From: Zoroaster sp. YZ-2022
Taxonomy: Eukaryota; Echinodermata; Asteroidea; Forcipulatida; Zoroasteridae
Length of the DNA stretch: 64,000 bases
NCBI GenBank assembly: GCA_029582265.1
Contig: CM055822.1
Coordinates: 36,768,590-36,832,589 of the forward strand
Direction of reading: 5' to 3'
Shown here: piece by piece, positions 1-11,200 of the stretch
How positions within the stretch are numbered: the first letter of the stretch is position 1
How the letters are laid out: each line of letters begins with the position of its first letter
Made by a program: the position numbers and the translations under genes
Notes under the pieces: model-generated
What the model saw: the letters and a program-made list of their open reading frames with translations, nothing else
Database searches by the model: none
What the model was told of the DNA's origin: nothing

Positions 1-315
1 ACTTTTGTCAAGTATCAATGAATTATAAAAAATAATTATTTATGAATTTGGTTCAGTAATAAACATTTTAAACGTCTGAAAGTGCGACTATTATTTTTGT
101 CCTCGTGAGTTTTCTGGACAAATTCTGGTTCAAAAAAGTCACATGACATTGGTTTTTGTACAATAACAGAAAAACGAAGCATTTTTCAGGAGTACTTGTG
201 TGGACAATTATATTCTACTTTTGAAAGATCTTTCCAACCATATATGTAAAACAATGAAATATTGAGGGGCGTTTTTTATCGCCCAATTTCGCGCGACAAA
301 GGCGGTGTGTACCTT
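1..315. other. Left flank outside the inverted duplication; no gene seen
   Basis: AT-rich sequence with no convincing reading frame, RNA gene or repeat. It is the only part of the left side that has no counterpart beyond 27205, so the outer edge of the duplication lies at about 316. Confidence 0.5.
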
Positions 316-700
316 TAAGTATACAATATACATGCACCACACATTGTACATCTCACATCCTGATCAAAAGACATACACAACATATCAACAGTAAATACAG
401 AGATACAAAAAATCATCACCGTTTAAAATGTGGTCACGATCAACAGGCCATGGAATCGGAGTGCTAGTTTTAGGTGAACTCAGTGACTGCCATAATACCC
501 CCACATGATAAGGTCACATTACCGTTGCTGCTACATAAAATGAGCCAGTAATTTTCTGTCACTGTGTTCATCTTCAACTACATGTAGGACACCGATTCCA
601 TGCCAAGTCTGGTCTGATCATGACGATATTGTCCCTTAATATAGTCCGACAACATTTGATTTTGGAAACCAACCTTCATTTTCAAACCAACAACAACATT

Positions 701-737
701 CTCCTGAGGACGACCAGATCATAGTGATCAAAACGTC
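701..737 (+). ncRNA. Decayed hammerhead-ribozyme-like motif, left arm copy
   Basis: This is the counterpart of the better copy at 26701-26736. It keeps the CTGAGGA box and the ACGTCGAG flank. The stem-loop has lost pairing and the second box reads CAAAAC instead of CGAAAC, so it would not be expected to cleave. Confidence 0.25.
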
Positions 738-1035
738 GAGTTGTAACCTTCAGTTCTTTTCAGTACTAATTATTCACATGGTGTCACCGCAATTAGTCTT
801 ACTTATCCTCTTCACCATGCAAAGCTACAAGTTTTACCAACAACAAAATGTTACATGTTTTTATGTGTTACAACAAGTTGCCGGCCGGAGACTTTATGTA
901 AATTCGACATAACAATTCCTGATTTCTGTAATATTGGAAGCACTTCAGATGAAATCATTTCTCAGCATGATTGGTAAGTGTACCAATTTTACACCAAGTA
1001 AGTTTTTAAGATAATTATTAACTTATTGGATAATC

Positions 1036-1225
1036 CAGTGGCGGATTTAAGGGGGTGCGCAACGGGCGCGCGCCCCTCCTTATTTTTGCCGAGTCAAACA
1101 AAAATAATCATAATAATAAATACCTTGTATAGGGCCTTCCGCTACGCACTCGCATTTTTCAACTTTGAAATTAGCCCTCAAAGTTTGCGCCCCCCCCCTT
1201 TCTTAAAATCCTGGATCCGCCCCTG
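1036..1225. mobile_element. 190-bp MITE with CAGTGGCGGAT-type ends
   Basis: The ends are imperfect inverted repeats: CAGTGGCGGATT on the left, and CAGGGGCGGATCC when the right end is reverse-complemented. It is flanked by TAATC on both sides (1031-1035 and 1226-1230). The right arm at about 26390 has the uninterrupted site with one TAATC. The ends resemble non-autonomous hAT-type elements, but the 5-bp duplication is short for hAT, so the superfamily is uncertain. Confidence 0.75.
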
Positions 1226-1549
1226 TAATCTGGGAATTACTAATGTTTTGCCAAACTATACAAGGGTTTTAAAACTACTGCATGTGTTCGTGTACTTGTA
1301 TGTACTCAAAGGGAAGATACAATATTAGTAATAACCAGATTTCATATTATAAAAAAATTTAAAAAAATTAAAATAAAAAAATTAAACATATTATTTGGTG
1401 TCAAGTTGGCATTACATACCTGTTATCCTAAGCAATATTTTGACTGAAGTGCTTTCATCAAAAGAAAAAAACAGGACTTGTGATGTCCAATTTACAAAAA
1501 AAATTGCCGTTTTACAGCTTTTAGAGAAAAACAAAATAACAAAACGACT

Positions 1550-1645
1550 CGAGTCACATTTTGGGTGACCATGTACAATGACTCGGACTCAACCCTTCGG
1601 ACTCGTGACTCAGACTCGATGTTTGTGACTCGGACTCGACGGCAA
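1550..1645. repeat. GACTCG/GAGTC-rich degenerate tandem repeat
   Basis: Repeated GACTCGGACTC-type units. The counterpart in the right arm (about 25930-26095) is longer, with about four 21-bp units containing GAGTCTGAGTCAC. Copy number therefore differs between arms. Confidence 0.7.
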
Positions 1646-3029
1646 AATTAACGCCCAATATTCACTTTTTTAAATAATTAAAAAAATAATAAGAACTTTC
1701 TTGCAAAAATAGTGTTTTTGCCTTGTTATTTAATTTAAACAATGCAAACAGTTTTATAAAATTGATACCCTGCACCCTATTCCATTGTAGCATGATGTTC
1801 TTTCTCTATGTTTGTAGTAATGCATTCGGAATCGCTTACGCAGTAGCCGCATGAAAACAAAGTGCGTCTTCCAGAAATTGATTACAAATCATGTACCAAA
1901 GCTTCAGCGTACGACATCGTGGGAATAAAACGTGTATTTTGGTAACTTGTATAATGTATCGTAGAGAAAGATGGATGGACTACATTACAGTAACTCTTGT
2001 AGACGTCTCGCCAGGCATATTATGGTGTAGCGAGCCCGCCACTCCTGCAAAAAACATTTCATTGCGCCACATTAGAAATTGTCCCGCCACTCTTTAAATT
2101 TTCCTGCCTGCTTAAAAATTCCACGACACCCTAATGTTTTATTCCAAACGAATTTTATCCTTTTTAGCTTGATTAATTTGTGTATTGCTCCATTTAAACA
2201 CAATAATCTTTGTTAAAATTATCAGCCAGGATACAAAATATTTTCCGCACATAAGCATTGCTATTGTACACTCACGGTGATCCATTAATAAAACATCTCT
2301 TCAGAAAGAATAGGACATTTTGTGTAATACCATCTGGTCCTTGCTCTATGGTAATACCAATATTGCCGTAATATGTAAATTACATCTTGAGAAAGAATGG
2401 TAAACTTTGTGTCCTTCGTGTACCAACCTTTCCAACATATAAATTTGTCAATTGCCTGATATAAAAAAAATAAAAATAAAGGCAATTCCAACGGCTATGA
2501 TTATTTTTGAGTTCACACTAACACCAGTGACTCAACATGTAGGTTATTTACATAAGAAATGAAATAATATGATGGTGCTATAATGGCCGATCAGACCCAA
2601 GGATCTTTAAACTTGACAACATCAAAGTTAATCATAATCTCCGTTCTACAATAGTTCCATTCAATTCAAACGGTGGATCAACATTCTGAGACTAATTGCT
2701 GACCCCCCCCCCACTCTTAAATTAATAATTACAGTCGCGATAGATTTCCCCCACCCTTAAAAACCATCATGGTGAGAGCGCTGTAGATGTAATTAATGTG
2801 ATGATTTCCAAACATGTTGTATTAATCAAAATAACGCACAAGAAAGATAAAATTTAATGAGTTGTTCAATTGTATGACCAAGTTAATAAAGTAATGTTGA
2901 TTTTGGAAATAAATCTTTGGTTTAGTAAAAGTAGCCCAGATGTCAAATATTTTTTCACTGAACTTTGAACCTTAACATAATTATATAAAAGGTTTTCTTT
3001 TTTCTTTATTTTTTTAAAGTGACTTGTGA

Positions 3030-3185
3030 CTCGAACTTTGGATTCGACGTTCGTGACTCGGACTCGACCCATATGACGCAGGACTCGACCCGTATGATTC
3101 AGGACTCGGACTCGACACTGGGGACATGGACTCGGACTCGGACTCGGACTCGGACTCGGACTCGAGGTTTGAGGACTCGAATACA
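3030..3185. repeat. GGACTC hexamer tandem repeat
   Basis: Several perfect GGACTC units lie near 3127-3165 within a longer GACTCG-rich stretch. The right-arm copy at 24650-24740 has fewer units. The serine-proline frame read across it is a by-product of the hexamer. Confidence 0.75.
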
Positions 3186-3707
3186 AGTCTGAAGAATAGT
3201 GAAATAGGTCAAGTTTGATTTTAGGAAATGCTGCTCTTCCCTAAATTCTGCATTAGTTTGAATTCAAACAATCTAAATGCATTTTCAACAATGTTCGCGT
3301 TAAGGACACAAAGTGATAAGCTGAAATTTGGTTGTTTAATGCATATCTTGATTCAATTAAAGCTATCAAACTCATAGAAGCAATTTTACCCCGTTACTAA
3401 TATTGCACCTTCCCTTAAAATACAACACTGTTTCGACTTTGTCGTGTATGTGGCATCACCTAATCACCCCATTTCATTTACTTTTGAAACTAATAATTAT
3501 TTAAAGTTAATTGGCGACAAAAATATATAAACCATGTTTGTTTTCTGGGTGGAGAGGTACAATGTACTCTTAATGTACCTCAAGTGTGGGTCACCGTTGG
3601 TCAGAACATTTGTTTCATTAGCTATATGTAATACATGTATACAAGTACATGTATGTATTTGATGATGTAACTATCAACCAGGAAGCAATGTACATAATTA
3701 TTAAGTG

Positions 3708-3994
3708 TGGAGTGCCATGGCCGATTGCGTCAGATTTGTGTTCTGATGGCCGAGTCGCCAGAATGTGGGTTCGAATCCTGGCTGCGACCGTGGTGCTTGT
3801 GTCCTTGAGCAAGACACTTTACCATAATTGCTTCTCTCCACCCAGTGGTAAATGGGTACCTGTGAGGGCAGAGTTGGTTGTTGTGTTTGATTAGCCCTAT
3901 ATGCGCCGAAATGGCAGCAATTGAGCTGTATACTCCCCAGGGAGCTGAGATGGTTTCAGGAATGATTTATGCGCCTGATTATTATTATTATTAA
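3708..3994 (+). mobile_element. tRNA-derived SINE, copy A (left arm)
   Basis: It begins with a tRNA-like head. A pol III B-box match (GGTTCGAATCC) sits near 3769. A conserved central segment follows (TCCTTGAGCAAGACACTT, near 3802), resembling the core of V-type SINEs. A body segment runs through CTCCCCAGGGAGCTGAG to a short ATT tail. The tail is truncated compared with the right-arm partner at 23732-24108. The start is taken at the tRNA-like head. Confidence 0.8.
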
Positions 3995-4131
3995 AGATAA
4001 TTTTATTTGGGTTGGATTTTGGTCTGTTGAGTCTGCTGACGCCGGTATACACTTTCGGTAAAATGTCTGTAAATGCATGTATGCACATTAGCCAGCAATA
4101 CCTTTGGGTGTCTTTTGGATGCCCTGTTTGT

Positions 4132-4250
4132 TGCTACATTAACTGGACACCCTGTTTTATTTCTGATACACATGCAAAAGTATCGTATGTTGAATATTTG
4201 GACACACTGTTTTTTCAAAGAATAACGAATTTGGACGCTCTGTTTCCAAA
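4132..4250. repeat. Seed units of the 20-bp minisatellite (left arm)
   Basis: There are about two degenerate units related to TGGACACCCTGTTT, plus two weaker ones at 4199-4215 and 4233-4250. The right arm has about 75 units at the same place (22091-23602), so this looks like the unexpanded state. Confidence 0.65.
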
Positions 4251-4548
4251 TCCTGGCTTATAGTCTGTGTATGCATGCATCCTGTAAGAATCAGAGACAG
4301 ATTTGCACAATGTAATAATATATACCATAAATGTACAGAAACCAACCTGTGAAAGTTTCAACTTATTTCATAATATGTAATTTGAGTAATTTTGAGTATT
4401 TACAAATATCAACTTTGTACAAAATAGTGCTTTTTGAGTTTTGGGTCTCTGACACAATTATTTCTAAGGAAGATAAAAATTATTATTACTTTTTGAATTT
4501 CCCAGTAAATATTTAGATAATATGTTACTTTGATGATCTGATGATGAT

Positions 4549-4872
4549 GGGGGTGTCATGGATGAGCGGTCTAGTGCATTGGACTTGTGTTCTGATGGCT
4601 GAGTCATTAGGATGTGGGTTCGAATCCCGATTGTGACCATGATACTTATGTCCTTGAGCAAGACACTTAACTGTAATTGCTTCTCTTCACCCAGGAGTGT
4701 AAATGGGTACCTGTGAGGGTAGAGGTGGTAATTGTGTTTGATTAGCCCTGTACTTATGCCATAAATGGTTGCACATAATGGGCTGTATACTCCCCAGGGA
4801 GCTGAGAAAGATTGCAGGAATGATATTGGCCCAGTGACCAGGGGAAATAATAAGTGCATAGGAAAACTGTTT
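4549..4872 (+). mobile_element. tRNA-derived SINE, copy B (left arm)
   Basis: Same family as copy A: tRNA-like head, B box GGTTCGAATCCC near 4618, core TCCTTGAGCAAGACACTTAA near 4651, and the CTCCCCAGGGAGCTGAG body near 4791. The tail is an ATC/GTC simple repeat (4872-4918). The right-arm partner (21591-21735) has lost its middle, and its tail has grown into a long AAT array. Confidence 0.8.
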
Positions 4873-5020
4873 TTATCATTATCATTATCATCATCGTCGT
4901 CGTCGTCGTCGTCGTTATCTGGTAATCACCAATGTACCTTCCCTTTTCAATACAAACAAATAAATAAAAATGTTGGCGAAAAAAGGGAAGGGGTTGTAGT
5001 CTCCCATTTGCCACTGTCTG

Positions 5021-5287
5021 TTATGTGTACAGTTCTGAATATGTAATGGGTATGTCAGGCAGTTGACATTTAGGGTAACCGTCACACACATTCTCAGAGT
5101 ACTGCTCAAACAGTTGTAACACATTGACCAGTGGCCACATGATGAAGGACCCAATCATAGAGCCCAACTGAGTGACTCCTCCATACCAGATGAGGAGGTG
5201 CCGATTGTTGGGCTGAGTACGGAGTATCCATGCTATGAGAGACGTGGCGTAGATGAACAGACCAGTCATGAGAATCCAGGCTAGAAT
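5021..5287 (-). CDS. SLC52A: SLC52 last coding exon (left arm only)
   Basis: After a pyrimidine-rich acceptor ending TTCAG it reads [20 protein letters not shown], then the final helices ([20 protein letters not shown]) and a short hydrophilic tail, with TAA at 5021-5023. The matching right-arm segment is deleted. Confidence 0.87.
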   Translation of the reverse strand: MLAWILMTGLFIYATSLIAWILRTQPNNRHLLIWYGGVTQLGSMIGSFIMWPLVNVLQLFEQYSENVCDGYPKCQLPDIPITYSELYT

Positions 5288-8200
5288 CTGAACAGAGAGA
5301 GATTTTAAATCAAGTAAAATAAATATTCATGAATATATTGGATGATTCACGTTTGGTTATTTTTCCCACAACATGAGACACTGAACTGACATAATAATAA
5401 TAGTGTGGTTTATGAAACAAAAAATCTTTCAACAATATCATTCTCCTTGGATTTGTTTCGGTTTTTTATTTGTAATTACACCAGACAATTTAGACAATAT
5501 GATTGGATGAACTATGGGGATGCATTAACATGTGTAAAAGACCGGTCTTATCAAAATTAGAGCAAAGTTATGCGTATCACGCATCAGCTGTTACATTTAT
5601 TTAAACGGCGTGCGACATGTGAAGCATTATAGAACCAATCAAAGTTACAAAGTTTGTTTCATGTTGCACGAACTCGCCTGTTTTGTGTATCCCCAAAATG
5701 TGAATTTGCCCATTTCTTTTGGGCTTTTTGTTTATTTTTAAAATGATATTGACATGGGAGATTTATGAATGTGATTAAAAGTTGGATACTTGGTCTTTAT
5801 TGCAGGATAATGCCCAGTTTTGGCAAGGCCACAAGTGATAAAGGTAAATACCATGAAACAAACTTTTATTCGCTACGTGCATGTATAAGTAAAGGTTAGT
5901 GAATACTTTTGATCAGGCACCACTTGTACTACTAGAAGTCTATTACACGTATACATTGTACATGAAGTAAGCCAGGCATGTACATGTAATAATTTAGTGA
6001 CTAGTCCATGGCAAAGTACTCTCAGAATGGATTTGGGACAATTATGATATTGTATTCCACAAACTTATGCGCAACACAAGCTTTATGCTTACTGTGCTAT
6101 AAGCATGCCTTTAAAGTGCATGGATTTGTGCTCAACCCAAGTTGCATCTAGTTCCCGTCCCTTTTTTCCTACCCTGCGCTGCTGCGCATTATAAATTATA
6201 CGCGGTGTAACAAGCACATCTACACCGTGTAGTAGGTTGTAAAATCGTTAATTACATGGGTAAATGAACTGATTTTCCCAATGTTAACAATTTTAACTTG
6301 TTTCAGAGGGTCTAGAGATGTTTTCTATCAAAAAAGAATTTCATAAAATTTTTATGTTTTTCTTAGAAAATTAATTACTTAATTAACACTAAAAAACCTA
6401 ATTTTTCATAAAAAAACTCATTTTTAAACCCAAAATCTGTATTTTTTTCACTCAATAGTAGTCCAGTCTATAAATACAAACCCATGGCCCATTCATAAAA
6501 AGCCACCTGCTATCGAAGAACCTCATCAATCACTCAGATACCGCCATCATCCGACCCCCCCCCCAACAGCCATCCCCCAATATCACCCCCAAACAGCCAT
6601 CCCCCAATATCACCCCGCCCCCCAACATAGACGTTTTTATTGGTCTAAATACCTGAGAGCTGTCAAACAGCCATCACAGAAGCCTTTGAGATGTCTCCCA
6701 GACCGCCGCAGGCATGTTATTTGATGGTAATCATCCTGTGTTTATGACCTCGTGAACCCCAACGCTAAGCCAGTGTGTACACAAATCCCATAGGGACCCC
6801 TCAGGCATGGTAGTTGTGGCTGACTTAAAGGGGTGAACGAACTTCCCCAGTACTTTAAGCTTCTAACATATTATTTCCAATGGTATGCACTTGGGACTGC
6901 CGAAGAATTAATTTTTTTGATCCTTTAATTAAGGAGTCAATTAACCTACTACACCGTGTAGATGTGCTGTCTACGCGGAGGGTACTGCTGGGTCGAGCCC
7001 TTATCCCTCGGATACCCCAAGGCAGAGTAGCCAAACTCATTACCATGCTCGTTGTGCGTTCCCACATTTGGAGTACAATGCCATGGGTTGCATTATGCAT
7101 TATCGCAGGCTGCACACTTCATGTAGGTAATTCACTTCTGACATTGCTTTTGAACAATAATGAACAGAAATTCTCCGAGGACACCACATATGTACAATGT
7201 ACGTGTAAGTCAACAAATCTCTTAATGCAAATGACAAATGACAGATAATGCACTTTGTAAAATATGTTTCTAGAAGAAAATAACTTACTATCAATACATC
7301 GCCAGCGACCTCATGTTGAAGAGGTGGGGCAGGACTGAGAGAAGCCGTCAACAAACAGTAGGCACTGGCCACTGCTCCAGCCAGTGTGGTCACCCCAACC
7401 AGGCTCAGTTTTGTGCAGGGTACCAACAGGACCATAAAAGCACCCACCGGGTTGGCGATCTTACTCAATGTCGCCGCCTGGAGGTACGTATTGGGCCCAT
7501 ACGGTGCACAGGAGTAGGTCTGAATGGACGGAAGAACACCGTTACTGAACGCAGATATAAAAGCCAGCATGATGAAAAGAAAAGCGTATTCTTTTCTAGT
7601 CAAATTGCAAATAGATGAGAACTTGGTTCCATTTCTGTTGTCGTCGTTATCCTCCTGAGATATTGGTACTGGACTATTCCCTTCAATTGGAGTTAGGTCA
7701 TCACTGCGGATAAGCATGTTGTGACTATCAGAGCTTCTGGAGGACTCAAAGTTCTCTACAGTTATTGTTACGGATGCTGGTCGGATGGGGATGTGTTCCC
7801 GTTTTGACAGTGGGAGATAGTTGAGCAAGGTGAAGGCGATGCCACATGTTATCATCATAGCAAGAAGGAAACCGAAGAAGTCCTCCGGTGGAAAGCGAGC
7901 GGCTGAGTCCCTGTCTATCCAGTTGGTGCAATTCATCAGCACTGTTTCGTTACCGATCATGGTGCGATTAATATAAGTACCATTTGCAACACACTCTTTA
8001 CTCCCAACACCTTGAATCAGAGCCATAACACTAGGTAGAAGTGAGCTCAGACCTTCTCCGACGAAGTACCACATCAGGTAGGAATCTTTAAGGAAGAAGA
8101 TACAATATTGGTACTGTTGGCAAAACTGTTTTCACAAGTATGGTTAGGCGAGACACCAGTAGTCAAAGTAGCATGCCCCTGCGAGTGCCTGCTTGAGAAC

Positions 8201-11200
8201 GCCTCTTTTGTTATGGAATTTTTGTGAGCTCCCGCAGGTGCAACAGTCTTCCAGTCGCTAGTTGTGTGACAAAGAAAACGGCTGAACATGAGCACAAAAT
8301 GATGGTCATGGTGATTACACTGTTAATGAACTGTAATCCTCCATCGGCCAACATGAAATCCTGCAGGGCGGCTGCAATTGTCCATGCCTCCAATGGGCCT
8401 TTTGTTACTTAATCCGCGTCTAATCGCGGCGAGTATGCAGGCGCAACGCATACTACTTTGATTATTGATGTTTTGCCTTATTCTCTTTGAATCAAGACAT
8501 TTTAAACAACCAACCTGAAATGATTTAGGTATTATGGAAATAATAAGTTTGGACTGAAATGTGTATCAGCACCTCAGACAAAATTATATTAAGGAATTAT
8601 TTATTTTTATTTTTTTAAGAGAGCATGTCCAAACTCAGAATGCTTGGAACATTCCATTAGGAGCACTGACTGCTTGCAACCGGAAAACATGCCACTCCCA
8701 TATGGGAACAATCAGTGTTCCCAAAAGGAACCCAACATAAACCCTAACCTTCCAAAATCCTCCAAAATCCTCTTTGCTAAAGTGAAGGATTTTGAAGGAT
8801 TGAGGTTACATGCTACATGCTCTTTGCTAAAGTGAAGGATTTTGGAGGATTGGGGTTATTAGGCGTACTTGCCTTTCCATGGTACATGTACATCCATGTT
8901 TGTTGTAGTGATTGCAAGGTCATGTGCTTGAGTAGTATAGTCGATGAGGGTGCTGGCTCAAATACCCCCTTTGGGGGCGTGACTTGTTAAAAAAAATAAA
9001 AAGGGGAGGGGATGGGGATGTGAGTATGTTGATGACGTCATCATTTGAGTATGTTGATGACGTTAAAAGATTGCCGCTAGTTGTAAAAGCATTAAATAAT
9101 ACAACTACAAGACTCATAAATTTAAAACCTAAAGATGCTATAAAAATGAAAGTCGTCGAGCAAAATCCTGCCTCACCGGCTTTTAAAAAGAATGAAAAAA
9201 GAATTTCTTCTAACGCTCTAGTTAGATATTTATACACACCCGGTGAAGCTGAACGAGATACGAGACGTCGCACGACCGATCCGATTTGGAGTATTAAAAT
9301 ATATAGCATTAGTAAAACTATGAAAGCTCAAAATCAACCCATCTTGTATTTTTTAGAATCGGGTCCCGCTCGTAGTTTTGTCAGAGAAGAATTACAAATT
9401 GTACCGTCAGATACTGAAAATCCACCTAAAAATTATAATCTTAAGTCATTGTATAATCTCTTCGATCTCTTCGATCTCTTCGATCTCTTCGATCTCTTTT
9501 ATCTTATAATGACCGTAAGCTAAAGCGCGTATTCCGTCTTGTAAAATATATCTCTTTGTATCTAAAGCGGATAAAGAAATTTTATTTACTTCCGTTGTAT
9601 ATAATTTATGTTTTTCATTTCTAATAAAATTCATAAAATGATAAAGCGTATCCTTTTGAAATAAAACTTGTTTAAATTGCGAGTGTTCAATTACATTTTT
9701 CAAAACTTGTTTTTTAACGCCCTTTGCTTTTTTTATTTCACCCTCATTCGATAAAAGCATCGAGTAAATTTTTGGTCTTAAACCGACAAATTCAGATATT
9801 ATAGTTCCCGCAGTGTCGTCTTTCATTTTACCAATCACTTTTTTATTCTCTTCAGAATATAAGAGATCGTAAAGATCTTTCTTACAATTACTGAAATCGT
9901 AAAGATCTTTGTTTTCTGACATGTCTTTATAAACGTCTTCTGTTTGAATTTCGAGTAACGAGCTATCCGTATCCGTGTAAAGTAGATTACACTTGTCTTT
10001 GTACTTGATTTTTAAATGATTGTAATAAAAATCATACATTAAATGTTTAGATAAATCCAGTATGCTCATTCCTACGTATACTGGGCGGTTGAGTAGGAGT
10101 TTTGTTTTATGCATGTGAATCGCCGCTAGATCGTGATCGAAAATCTTAACCTCGCGATTAATTTACGAATTTGATTTTCTGCTTTTTCATCGTTGAGACG
10201 CTTCAAATTCACGTTAACGCGCTTTCGTACATTTTCCATCGTGTTTCCAAATACTGCATTGTTCATGAGTTTGTACAAATCTTTTTCAAAATCTGACGTT
10301 GCATTTTTTCTTAAATTCGTGTTTAAATTAATGTGATTCCATCCAAGGCGCTTGATCGAATTTTAAAACGCGATGAATTTTAGTCAGTTTCATGCCGAGT
10401 TGTAAATACAATTGTAAATTGCGATAATGAAGAACGTATTTTGATTTGTCGTATAAATTGGGAACTAATTTTTTTACGTTTGGTGCAGGTTTTTTGCCCA
10501 ATAGCTCTCGTTGATAATCAGAATTTGTTTCTTTTTGAATCACTAACGATTCTGGCGCGAGCGGATAACCGTTGTGAGAATCGTGTAATTCTTGACTATA
10601 TTCTAAATCCACTTCTAAAATGTAGCCTTGATTCGAATTCATGTCTATTCTCTTCGATTCTAACGAGTTAATCTCGGCTCTCGATAACCATTTAAATTTT
10701 CCAGTTGGAAGGTATTGACTCATCGCCCAGCCGTACAAATTATTCGCGTCTAAATATAAGATGTAATTCGTAGGTTTCGATCGGTCGTAATCGTCTAAAT
10801 AGTGGTTGTTTGCTTTCGCGTATCTCTGGCTTACCATACACGTTCCTCCTCTAGTACCTTTTTCTATAAATAAATGCATGTCTTGATCCGTCAACAATTT
10901 TAAATTTATTTTCGAATGTTTCAACAGAGCGTCCCAACTCAAGCGCGGACTCGTATAATAATGAGCTGGATCTAACCCGTAGTGTTTTATACAAGTAGTG
11001 CGAACATTTTCAAACACGTCCGCTAATAAGCAAGTATCGGTACGCACGTATAAATCGTGATAATCGCCCAGATTTTTACATTCGAACGTATTGAAGACGT
11101 TCTCTGCATGCTCGTACTCTTCTTGAGTAATACCTTCGACGTTTAAACTACTATAAAAATATTTTATCGAGGGAAGACTCGTTTCTTTAAACCGTTCGAA

